From: Caprella mutica
Lineage: Eukaryota; Arthropoda; Malacostraca; Amphipoda; Caprellidae
DNA: 64,000 nucleotides
Assembly (NCBI GenBank): GCA_947561585.1
Contig: CANNZV010001043.1
Coordinates: forward strand, 190,024-254,023
Direction: 5' to 3'
Shown here: piece by piece, positions 35,721-46,800 of the stretch
Numbering within the stretch: the stretch's first letter is position 1
Layout: the number at the start of each line of letters is the position of its first letter
Translations under genes and position numbers: made by a program
Notes under the pieces: generated by a model
The model's input: only the letters and a program-made list of their open reading frames with translations
Told to the model about the DNA's origin: nothing
The model's database searches: none

Positions 35721-36256
35721 CCAGTCTGCAGAATATGGAACATTTTTCCAAGACTCTCTGCGCCATGTTTTAAAGTATGGACAAAGTCGCCAGTATATTG
35801 GCGACTTTTGAGGGGTTAAATAAATTGAAAAACCTGTAAATAACAAGTAAATCTATCCTAAAATAGTCTCAGGAGATACACATGCATCAGACATGAAGTA
35901 TAAGGATGTTTCCAAGTGTGAAATCTTCACTTGGAAGCCAAATTTCTCCTTTAAAGTATCTTAAATGTGGCGACCAGCATCCATTTTCATACTAAACTGG
36001 CGACTTTCCTGCCTCACTTTAAAACATGGTCTCTGCGGGAGTTTTTAATTGAATTTTAGAAATTTGAGATCTCTGCGGGAGATCTTGAATTAATTCCTAT
36101 GTTACCATTAATTTAGCTGCGGGAGATATTGAATTAATTCCTATGTTACCATTAATTTAGCTGCGGGAGATTCTGAATCTGCTGGCTGAGAGTCAGAGAG
36201 TTGCTGTCTCTCAAATTAAAGTCTCTGCGGGAGTAGAGACACATTCTGCAGACTGG
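35721..36256. mobile_element. 536-bp hAT-like MITE, word GCGGGAG, with nested element
   Basis: Ends CCAGTCTGCAGAATATGG and CATTCTGCAGACTGG; perfect 8-bp TSD GTATGTGC (35,713-35,720; 36,257-36,264). GCGGGAG repeats outside the nested element and the core AATTAATTCCTATGTTACCA occurs twice. It interrupts the LINE remnant between a CMCP-like cysteine motif and its tail. Confidence 0.9.
35763..36029. mobile_element. 267-bp CCATGTTT hAT-like MITE (nested)
   Basis: Ends CCATGTTTTAAAGTATGG and CACTTTAAAACATGG; perfect 8-bp TSD TCTCTGCG (35,755-35,762; 36,030-36,037), lying within a GCGGGAG-word unit of the host. Subterminal palindrome GTCGCCAGTATATTGGCGAC; right end GGCGACC and GGCGACTTTCC. Confidence 0.9.
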
Positions 36257-36670
36257 GTATGTGCGGAGCTGTAGAGGAAACTCTGGAGCACTTTATACTC
36301 GAGTGTCCGAGTCTGGAGGCGGTGAGAGAGCGTCATGGGGTGCGGTCGATGGGGGAAGTGATGTGCTTTGGGGAGTGTGCATTTCTGGAGGAGGCATGGG
36401 GTGTTAGGATGGGGGAGGGGTGAGGTGTGTGAGGCGGCTGGCGGGGTGACGGCCCTGCGGAAGGTTATCGGGGGAAGCCGGGAAGGTGAGGGTGAAACCG
36501 GTGGCGCTAACAAGCCTATACCGACCAAGTTCCAGTTCCATACAATTACCGGAACGGGACATGAATTACCGGAACGGGACATGAATTACCGGAACGTAGC
36601 CTGAATTACCGGAACGGAGTTGTTTTAATGAGAAATATTCCTATTTATGTAATTTAGTTATACAAATAGT

Positions 36671-36907
36671 CCAGTCTATATTTTGTGGTAAATTCCACCG
36701 ACATGTCGGTGGAATTTTTCTCCATTGAACATAATATTCTGGCAAAGTCAGTGTATTTTTAGCTATTTACTCCTATGTTACCATTATTTTTCGGTGGAAA
36801 AATGGCTAAAATGATGGTGGATCAGCCAAATTACTGGAAATTTATGGTGGATTTTTTTCAGCTTTTTCAAAAAGTCAGTGGAATTTTGTGCACCAAATAC
36901 AGACTGG
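36671..36907. mobile_element. 237-bp hAT-like MITE, word TCCACCGA/GGTGGA
   Basis: Ends CCAGTCTATATTTTGTGG and GCACCAAATACAGACTGG, with a subterminal palindrome TTCCACCGACATGTCGGTGGAA and a core ACTCCTATGTTACCATTATT. The left TSD CAAATAGT matches the right CAATAGT with one A lost. The opposite arm of the host element (38,711-38,718) preserves the empty site ACTATTTG without insertion. Confidence 0.9.
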
Positions 36908-37203
36908 CAATAGTCGATATATGGTCTAAATGATATCATATTTAACCATTTTACACTCGATTCCTCCTGTAATGGTTACAAAACGTATGATACATAGACA
37001 AACATTTTACATTAGTATATGCTGAAATTAGTTTTCTTTATAAGATATTAAATAGAAAATACTTTAAGGAGAGACTAAAGTAATTTTAGTGTGATTATGC
37101 ATTATAATTTTATTGAGAAATAATGCTAGTTATGTAATTTAGGTATATATTTGGTCCAAATGATATCATATCTAACCATTTTATACTAATTTCTGCTCGC
37201 TCG

Positions 37204-38254
37204 TAATCGCTACCTAACGTCTGAAATAGACACCGTGATTCTGCATTATAGTATTATTGAGTTATATATTTTCAGTACCTACAAATTTCTCTATATAGTT
37301 ACCTTAGTTCTTAATTAGGCAGGTAATATGATGCAATAGTTAACAAATTTTATAGGTAGCTTAAATAGTTCCTCTAATTTTCTACCTTGAAGCTGCTTCT
37401 TTTGAAATTAATTCCGAATTTCACAATATAAGAATTACCTACGTAATAAATAATGTAACTAGTAAAAACTGTAGTGATCACAACTATTCCACTACATATA
37501 TATTTCATACTTAACTATATATTCAGCAATTATGCAACATTAATTATACAATCAACAAATATATGTGCTAATATCAATCGTAATTATATAACTACCTATT
37601 AATTATTTTTATTGCAACAGTTATATCGCATAGATTGTATCAAATGTGATGTCATATGTATAGTATATTGTATTTAAAGGCAGACCTCGCTTTAATTACC
37701 GAATTACGACTCAGTTTAATAACCAAACGGTAATTAAAGTGAGGAAAAGTAACAAGAGAAATATAATTGTCACTCCTTCATCATGCATCTCTTTTTCTAT
37801 ATTAAATTTGTTTTTTAGAGTTAGAGTACAATATATAAGCCAATTATAGTGGCTTATACTTAGATTTCGATAATTATTGTGTTACATTGAACCAACAGCA
37901 ATTTTATGCTCCATGAAATATATTTGGTAGTAGGGTACATATCTACCAAGTTCGATCCGAGTTATTAATTGGTTCTATATTTTCGGACACACCAGAAATG
38001 AAAAAAAAAAATTGTTATTTAACTTCTATTCTAATTGGTATCATGAATAATTGAAATAAAAGTTGAATAATAATAATTATACAGAGATTTTTTCGTTTTC
38101 GAAAATATGGAACCGTGCGATAACACGAAACTTACCCTAAAATGGGACATGTTGAATTTCTGAACCAATTGCTTCTAATAACCTCGTCTGGATTATAATT
38201 CTGATGTTTTTTTAGTTACCGTGAAATAATCACAAAAACTTCTATCCGTTTTCT
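37204..38254. other. Centre of the long-TIR element
   Basis: AT-rich and non-coding. About 37,934-38,140 is a MITE copy (GTTCTATATTTTCGGACAC ... CGAAAATATGGAACCGTGCG with AATTGGTATCATGAATA). No transposase frame is seen. Confidence 0.45.
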
Positions 38255-38264
38255 ATGTCTATGT

Positions 38265-38400
38265 ACGGTACTTATTTCGAGACATACTTAATTCGAGACA
38301 TACTTGTTTCGAGACATACTTATTTCGAGACATACTTGTTTCGAGACATACTTATTTCGAGACATACTTATTTCGAGACATGTCTCGAAATAAGTAAGTC
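38265..38400. repeat. 17-bp tandem repeat TTTCGAGACATACTTAT
   Basis: About seven copies of a unit TCGAGACATACTTATT (T/G variants), ending in a palindrome ACATGTCTCGAAATAAGTAAG where the word inverts. It lies at the inner edge of the right arm. The open frame across it is a repeat translation. Confidence 0.85.
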
Positions 38401-38842
38401 TCGAAATGAGTACATAGAAAACGAGCGAGCAGAAATTAGTATAAAATGGTTCAATGTGATATCATTTGGACCAAATATATACCTAAATAACATAACTAGC
38501 GTTATTTCTTAATGAAATTATAATACATAATCACACCAAAATTACTTTAGTCTCTCCTTAAAGTATTTTCTATGAAATATCTTATAAAGAAAACTAATTT
38601 CAGCATATACTCTTGTAAAATGTTTGTCTATTTATCATACGTTTTGGAACGATTACGGGACGAAACGAGTGTAAAATGGTTAAATATGATATCATTTAGA
38701 CCATATATCGACTATTTGTATAACTAAATTACATAAATAGGAATATTTCTCAATAAAACAACTCCGTTCCGGTAATTCATGCTCTGTTCCGGTAATTCAT
38801 GACCCGTTCCGTAATTCATGTCCCGTTCCGGTAAATGTATGG

Positions 38843-39012
38843 ACCCCAATGTCGGAGGATATTTCGATATTAATTTCTATATTACCATTAATTTTTGGAG
38901 GAGAAACTGGAAAAATGTTGGAGGACTAGACAAATTGATGAAAAATGTTGGCAGCTATTTCTCTGATTTTTTAAAAAGTCAGAGGAGTTCAGTGCACCAA
39001 ATACAAACTGGT
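38843..39012. mobile_element. Truncated hAT-like MITE, word GGAGGA
   Basis: Contains TTAATTTCTATATTACCATT, GGAAAAATGTTGGAGGACTA, AAAAGTCAGAGGAGTTCAGTG and a CACCAAATACAAACTGG end. It matches the right part of the 19,650 element. The left end is missing at the junction with the long-TIR element. Confidence 0.6.
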
Positions 39013-39403
39013 ATGTACGTGTGTTTTGTCATCGTAAGATTGTATCAATTCCAGTATGCTTCTTCTTTGATTGAAAGTAAGTAAGAATAGAAGGAAGAAA
39101 GAATTTACATATGATGAATAAAATATATAACTAATTAAGAAAATATTCACAGTTCCAGAACCAATAACTTCGGTTCTATTAAAAAATTTTGAGTGGAGGG
39201 GACCTTTGAAATATTTTTGGAAGAATAATTTCTGGCTTATAGGATATGAGCATTCAAAGTAGCTATTGTTTTTTATTTTCAACATAAGTAGGTAGCTATT
39301 ATCAGTTATAAAACTCATTCTAAATATTACTATTTTTCATTATTTTTCTCCAATGTATATTACTAACTATTTAAGTGTTTTTTATGAACTACTTAGCTCC
39401 GTT

Positions 39404-39770
39404 TCGACCCGATTAGATCCGGCTTGGTCCCCATTCGGTCCGTTTTGGACCCCAATCTCCAATCTGCAAAGCATGCACAATCAGTTTCTGGATATTTAAT
39501 TTTTATGGCAATTTGTCTCCAAAGATTTTCCATTTTCTCTCTAAAATGACCAAAAATTTCAAAATACTCTCCAGTAATAACATGTAAACATAGGAATTAA
39601 TTGGGAAACTGTCACCAGATAATTCAGGAGACTAATTGCAAGGCATCAATAGTCCCCAATCGGTCCGTTTTGGTCCCCAATCGGTCCGTTTTGGTCCCCA
39701 ATCGGTCTGTTTTGGTCCCCAATTGGTCCGTTTTGGTCCCCAATCGGTCCGTTTCCGTCCGTTTTGGTGA
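39404..39770. repeat. 21-bp tandem repeat interrupted by a MITE
   Basis: Units of GGTCCCCAATCGGTCCGTTTT (one before, about five after) flank the element at 39,457-39,652. The plus-strand frame NRSVLVP-type repeat across it is not a gene. Confidence 0.85.
39457..39652. mobile_element. hAT-like MITE, CCAATCTGCAAAGCATGC end, word TCTCCAAA
   Basis: Flanked by ACCCCAAT/TCCCCAAT (8-bp TSD with one mismatch, partly ambiguous because the target is a tandem repeat). Words CTCCAAAGATTTT, CTCTCTAAAATG and CTCTCCAGTAA surround the core ACATGTAAACATAGGAATTAA. Confidence 0.65.
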
Positions 39771-40867
39771 TTCTATACACCGCAACTTATATATATGAAT
39801 AACTCTGTTAGTTACTGAATGGTTGAGTTAAATCATAAAATAAAGTAATAAATGATAAACAAATCTGAGGGGTTTAATAGTTTTGGTTTATTGAAAGTTT
39901 GAAACTAAAAATGTGAATTTGGAATTAATAATTTATTGTAGTGGACAGATAACTAAAACAAGGAAATGCAACTAAGAAGCTTAGAAGGTAGGTAGAACAT
40001 AGAGTCATAGACCGGAAATTATTATTCAGTTTGAGACAAAGGTACTAAAATATTAAAGTTATACAAACTGATTGATTTATGGTTATAATGCTTAAGTTTA
40101 ATATTTATATAATATATAACTAAAGACAATTACAAAACTTACAGGGAAATAAAGGCTGAGTTTAACCACATGGCACATGATGGTACAAATTATCTAGGAA
40201 CTATTTGAAAAGTAAATTACGTGAACGTAATAGATGCTTGTAGACATAGCGATAGACAGAGAGTTAAGGATATGCAAATACCTAAAATGAAGTTAATAAA
40301 CTATTTATAGAGTAATGAAAGTTAAATAAAAAATAGTATATAATAATATAAAAAGACACAAACACAATTAGAGATCACTGAAGAATTTGCATGTGTGTTT
40401 ACGACTTTATGCTATGACTGGTTAGTGGTTGACAACTTGACTGCTACTAATTAGAGGAATGCTAAAGGAAATTTCAAGAGAAAGAGAGAGACAGACTAAA
40501 GAAAAGTCACTAGAATTTAATCATCACATATCTACCTATTTAGTGCTGAGCAAATAAAACTAACTTCAACACAGCACCTATGTACAATCAATAAATATGT
40601 ATCTTTGTTTGGTTTAAAACAGCAAAAGACTTATTTCATATTATATTTGTAAGATGTGATTTTAGCTATATAATAAAATCTAATAAAAACCAAATAAACC
40701 ATATAAACCAAATAAATCAATGGTTTTTATTGCTTCAAAAAAACAAAAAAACTTGGTTTAAACCAAGTGTATTTTTTTTTCTAAATCCACCCTGATTCAA
40801 GCATTTCTCTTCTATCATTTTAATTGTTACATGTTACATGACTTAGCTACTTCATTCCAGATTAAAT
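39771..40867 (+). promoter_or_regulatory. Upstream region of ADCK5
   Basis: AT-rich sequence with no recognisable element and no coding frame. The ADCK5 promoter and 5' UTR must lie here or in an upstream untranslated exon. No TATA box or start site can be named with confidence. Confidence 0.3.
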
Positions 40868-43800
40868 ATGTTTTCAAGAAAACTTGCATCTACAATATGC
40901 AGATTAACTCCACTTCAACCCAGAAGTACCCTTTTCCCCAAATATGTCTTATCGCAACCAGTTCGTAACCTAAGTTCCTCAGTGAAACCCTCTAAACCAT
41001 TAAGGAGGCTAGGCAAGGTTCTACTGTATGGAGCAGGGGGTGGTGTGGCCGTGTCTTCTTTGGTAGGTATTTGCTACTACGCAGCCAGTGATGACGTCAC
41101 AAAGAGACAGATGAGGGGGAGTGTTGAGGGAGGAATTAGATTCGTGAGGTAAAGAATGGCTATTAAAAGCACCTAGGATATGTTAGTAATTATCAGTCAG
41201 TTGCACATCTTCAGTCATATAAGCAAAATGACATAATAAAATAATAATTGTTTCATTGTTATTTTTAGTCAGTATTCTTGATAACTGCAGGTATCAAGAA
41301 TATCAATAAATAATTAAATTAAATTATTTCATTTTTGTTTTAATTGGTATCCTTAATACCTGCAGGTATCAAGTATACCAGTAAAAATAAAATACAATTA
41401 TGATGTAGTTTTACCTTAAATGACCGAAAATGTGGAACCGACTGATAATAAGAAACTTATCCTAGCTATTTATTGTCTATAACTGTAAATAAAATATTTA
41501 ATAAACTAAGAAATTTCATTTTAAATCTTTTTCTATCATTTTGCTGACACATTTTATCATAAAATAATTAATGTGATACAAAGTATTGTAAATTAAAGGT
41601 GTTTTAATAAATTTTGTAGTTTGATAATAGAGTGGTAATCATTTTCTTCAGATCTGTCCGAATTGGGCTGACAATTTCCTTAGACTATTGGTGGATGACT
41701 CGAGGAGTTGACGACTCATCAGAAGAGTACATGGAACTGTTGGACGGTTGTCACACTAGAGCAGCTATCAGAATACTTGACGGATGTCTCAAGGTGAAAA
41801 AATATCCTGAAAATGTTCCGTTTAACATAAGTACTATATACAATGAATACAAATCTTACTGACATTTTTTTTTACAGAATGGAGGTCTGTATATAAAACT
41901 CGGACAAGGACTCGTGTCAATGAATCACATTCTACCAAAACCTTACTTGGAGATATTGAAAGTGAGTGTTCTTCCAGTTTATTCCAATCCTACTAAGTGA
42001 ATATTGAACATGCTAATAGTTTTAATATTAAAATAACTGATGAATCAAGCTTTCTTCAAATAATTACGAACAGCAGAATATAATCAATAAAATGCAGATA
42101 CCAGACTAATGACATAGTATTCACTATACCTATTTGTGAAATATGCTACCAGAGTATTGCATTATAATGAAAATATTTCACTGTATGTTGGGAAATGAAC
42201 CTATTAACGCATGCTTATATTTTTTGGCATAATATAAATATTTGAATAAGCATTATTATAAATAATATTGATTTATGACTATCAAAATACATTCATTATG
42301 TAGAAATGAACACAATGAATGTATTTTGATAAACCAACATAGTATATAATAACAGTCATCGTCAATTTTCCATCCGTTAATTAGCAAACAAAAATAAGCA
42401 TTCTGTAGCTAATTGATTCTTTACCCTATAGCTCAATGACTTATTTCTTCGCAGGTACTTCAGGACAAATGTCTCACAAGGAGGAGTAAGAGTGAAGTGT
42501 CTGAACTCTTCATGGAGGACTTCAATACCTCCCAAGAGGAGCTTTTCCAGGAGTGGACAGAGGAGCCCATTGCTGCTGCTAGTTTGGCTCAGGTTTAAAA
42601 AAAAAATATTTTGATGATATCAGCTGTAATTTTGATGGTAGGGAGGAGCTTAGCAAAAAGAAGTCTGGTGGTAAGACTTAAAAAAACCTGCGTGTGTACG
42701 GCCCTTTAAGAATTTCTAATGACTAGGGTTGTGACACTATGCTTTCAAAATCATAGATCCTGAAAATATTAAAGACGGAGAGAATTAAAGTGTATTGAAT
42801 TGTTCTACACCAGCGGTATGTAGTAATCGATACCATTTCATTCAGTCTGTGATATTCTTAAGATCTATGATTTTAAAAGCATATTGTCACAACCCTACTC
42901 ATAATTAGTATATTGAACTAGAGTTGCAATGTGTTGCGTTAAAACTAACTAATATTTAAAAGTTCAAAATAATTCAATCCTTTCTTCAACCTAAATTATT
43001 TGCTTTTATTTTTTAGGTGACAGAGAAAATGGAAAAAAATGCTATTGTACATTATTTAACTTCTATATTAATTTTAATCATTGATACAAATTGAGATAAG
43101 TATAGCTACATTTTGTACATGTTTTGAAAACTGTCCAATAAATCAAAATTTACTCTATTAGTTACTTTAAGTTTATTATTCATAAATATAGATAACTGTC
43201 AAGAGAATGAATCACGGATATAGCTAGCTACCTGTGAACTTGTTTGTTAAGTAGGCTTTTTGCTCTTTAATATTAAATTCTTTGTTTTCAAATGATTAAA
43301 TTTATTTATTGTACATAAATAATTTCATCAATTGCATATAGATGTATAATTAAAGTCATTCCTCTTCTACAGGTTTTCCGAGCAAAGACCAAAGAAGGTG
43401 AAGATGTTGCTGTCAAAGTTCAGTACATCGACTTGCAAGATAGGTAACTAACGGACTCATTATTTCTAGTTTAGATATAGGAAAATAGCTAGCCCTGTAT
43501 TTCATGTTTGGTTTCTAAATGGGTGAAATTGAGCCTTTGAGTATACGGAAAGTTGGGTTCAACCTATGCCATTAACACTAGAATTACCAAGAAGTCAATT
43601 TGACTGTTTTTTACTTTTCAAACATTTGTAGCTATCTCATAAATAATTATTGGTAGCTAGGTATTTACTCGAATTTTTTATGTTTTATTATGAGACATTT
43701 TCTATTTTTATTGGTATCCATGATACCTGCAGATATCATGGATACCAATTAAAATAGAAATATCTGTCTCGTTATATTAACAATAAAATATATCTACACC

Positions 43801-46800
43801 AATAATAATTTTTAAGATACAAATGTTGGAGGTTAAAAAGCGGTCGAATTGACAGTTGGTTAGTCCTAGTGTTAACTATTCTGACCTTTAGAAATGTTTG
43901 ATTGTCTTATCATGACTAACATCAACACCAAATTTCCTAGTAGCTACTGTGAGTGTCAGATTGTTCCGTCAATAGCTAATACAATCTATGTTGAGTTAAC
44001 ACCAACTTTACGAGTACTGCAAGTGTCTGTTTGATTTATTTATAAACCCTGACTTTTTAGGTTTGAAGGAGACATCTCAACCATACAGCTACTCCTCTCA
44101 ATCATATCCTGGATGCATCCTAAGTTCTCCTTCCAGTGGGTACTAAATGTGAGTGAAAACAGTTCTACTTTGAAAATACTCTTCTACTTGCGGATAAAAA
44201 TACAGTAAAACTCCTGAGTTATGAAGCATTCGAGTAATGGGGACCTGAGTTATGAAATGCCCCTGAGTTATGAAGTAATTTTCTATGTTTATATAATTAT
44301 ATGATAGAAAATGATATAGCTACGTCAAGAATTGAGTCATAGTTATCCCTCAATGACCAAAATTTTCTATGGTTTTAATCATAGAAAACTATATAGAACA
44401 CTCGGTAGCTACCCGAGTTATGAAGGATCCAATACTTCATAACTCAGGAGTTTCTCTGTACCTGGTCGATATGCTTGTATTCTTCTTATTTTGGAGGGAA
44501 AATATTGTCTTTAAAAAAAATTGTGTATAGGTAGCTATTGCATTTCCAATTTTTTTTCTTTACTCAGGACATGCGTGAAACTCTGGAACAAGAACTGGAT
44601 TTTCTGAATGAAGGTCGCAATGGAGAGAAGTGTCAAAAGCAGTTGTCACATTTACCTTACGTCTATGTACCTAGGGTCAACTGGAAACTGTCCTCTAAGG
44701 TGAGTTGTATGTAGCTCCCGGACAATTGGGCCCAAGACAATTGAGCCAATTAAAAAATTGATAGCACTCACAATAAAGAAGTCTTAGGCTACTTTATTAC
44801 ATTAGCCATGGTCTTCAATCAAGTTAATTCAGTAAGCTCTGATAAAAAGCTGACTAGGACACATCTACCTTATGTCTATGTATGAAGTCCTTTTTTTATT
44901 TAGGCAATTTAATTAAAAATATTTCGTGTTGGCTGGAATTTTCATAAAATGACTTCTTCAACTTATTCAGACAATCTCCTAATGTTCAATGTTATTGTTC
45001 TCCTCAGCGAGTTCTCACCACTGAGTTCATAGAGGGTCACAAAGTGAGTGATGTGAAGGCAATGGAAAGTGATAAGATTTCTCTAGCTGATGTAGACACC
45101 AAACTCATCAACATGTTCTCGGAACAAATCTTCCACACCGGCTTTGTTCATGCTGATCCGCACCCAGGAAATAGTGAGTTTGAAATCATTTCTGGCTTGT
45201 AAATATTATCAATATTAACTTCTGGTGGAATATATTCAAGGCTTAGGATCATGTTATAAACTGGGTAACTTTTATTCATCCATAAATCATCTTGCTGAAA
45301 CTGCTGTATATTATTTTGTTCATAGTGCCACTTTCCTATCTGACTGCTTTTTCCAGTCCCTTGTATTTAATTTCCTTTTGACATCAGCAGTATGGCCTTT
45401 TGTTACAAGACAGACGTTAAACACCCTAAATATGTTAAAGCTGTTCTCTCTAGCGCTGTACTGATACTATCGGTACGGGTACACATTATATCGGCCCTTT
45501 TTTAGGTATCTCCATCGTAGTATCGGTGATTTTTAGGAATCGGTGATTTTTAGGAATCGGTGCTTAAACTAAATACTTCTCTTGCACTCAGTTTTGGTGC
45601 GTCGTAGCAAGGGCGTGAAAGGTGCCCAGATAGTCCTACTGGATCATGGCCTTTACCAGAACCTCTCCATCAAAGTAAGGCAGCCACTTTGTAAACTGTG
45701 GAAGAGTATCGTGCTTGGTGACCACACCACTATGGAAGTACACTCCAAAGAGCTGGGGGTAACAGGTTAGTGTGCTAGGCTACTGTGAGAGATAAATATT
45801 TATATCTAAAGGAGATGCACTTGACTGTATACTAGGGTAACATCTCTAAAGAAAAATTACTTATATTTTTTGAATTATTCTCTTGAAAATTTGAAGAATT
45901 TCAACACTTTTTTCTACTTATTATTTGTTTTTGTTTTTATTCTGTTTTATTTATTTATGTTTGTATTCTCATAGCTACTTCCTTTCTCATTTGAGTCTTT
46001 GATTGAGAAAATAGAACAAAAATCTTTGTTACTTTTTTTTAATTGGGATTATTTTTACTCTTTGACTTGGCTTTCTTTCTATAAAACTTAAGTTGGTCCT
46101 GAGAAGGTGGTGTGGTACATCAATTTTGAAATCAATTCATTAGTTTGATTTTAGCATGAAGAAAGAAGTCTTCCACAGGTTTATATTTATGCCAACACAC
46201 AAATGATATGTTGAGAGGCTGGCGAAAGGTTGTTGCTCCTTCTTATTCTTGTTTGGATATTCAAATTCGTCTCTTTTCTTTCTAAGTTCTTCTGGTAACT
46301 GGTTTACGGGCCTTCTTGCTCTGAGTTTGTGCCTTCTTGCTCGCTCTGAGTTTGAGCCTTCTTGCTCACTCTGAGTTTGAGCCTTCTTGCTCACTCTGAG
46401 TTTGTACCTTCTTGCTCGCTCTGAGTTTGAGCCTTCTCTCTCTAGCCTTCAGTTGCTACCTCCTTCATTGAAGTCACTACATAAAACTGATTCTGGTTGC
46501 CTTCAACAGATGGCTACCGTTTCTTCTGTATGTTCGTGTCGCAGAAGTACATTGCTCCCAAAGGCTCCACGAGAAAGGAGAACGAGTTCTTCTCTCAGAG
46601 AGGACCCAAGAAATTCTCCAAGGCAACTTATTACAATCTGTCAAAGGAAGACAAAGAGAAAATGAAAAAGAGATATGAGGAAGCAAGGGAGAAACTGGAG
46701 GAAGCTTTTCAGAATCTACCCAGTGAACTTTTCCTTGTCCTGAGGTAGGAGGCGTTACTTGTTGCACCCTTCCTAGTTAGTCTAGTTGTGATTTTGTAGA

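Larger units (their letters stand above)
34516..36536 (+). pseudogene. Broken LINE reverse-transcriptase C-terminal region
   Basis: Three coding remnants of one non-LTR retrotransposon, GC-richer than their surroundings, are separated by DNA-transposon insertions: 34,516-35,158, 35,581-35,720 and 36,265 to about 36,530. The first contains the RT thumb signature MRYLGVLV, then, after a frameshift near 34,650, a segment starting KAERMANLTYSVVGRSCDRL and including PSWTPTVALQGEVG. The second reads GSRLLFGVMSNTLRLGW and ends at a cysteine pair. The third gives EETLEHFILECPSLEAVRE, the C-terminal zinc-binding type tail of such elements. It is a different family from the LINE at 60-64 kb. It is clearly dead: frameshifted, truncated at the left, and interrupted by insertions at 35,159-35,572 and 35,721-36,256. 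Confidence 0.75.
36538..38842. mobile_element. 2.3-kb long-TIR DNA element
   Basis: The left arm (36,538-37,203, including a 237-bp insertion) and right arm (38,424-38,842) are inverted copies of about 420 bp. The tips TCCATACAATTACCGGAACG and (inverted) TCCATACATTTACCGGAACG are followed by tandem GAATTACCGGAACGGGACAT repeats. The arms share GAGAAATATTCCTATTTATG, CTAAATGATATCATATTTAA and TCTGCTCGCTCG. The 1.2-kb centre has no transposase and contains a TTATCGG MITE (about 37,934-38,140). The TSD is not resolved. Confidence 0.78.

Noticed and set aside
34563..36604. Minus- and plus-strand small frames around the GC-rich LINE remnant
   Set aside because: They are antisense or shifted shadows of the broken LINE and of nested MITEs; none matches a gene.
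45592..45685. Early donor AAA|GTAAGG inside ADCK5 exon 9
   Set aside because: The frame continues with conserved family sequence ([13 protein letters not shown]) to the donor at 45,766, and phases only match there.
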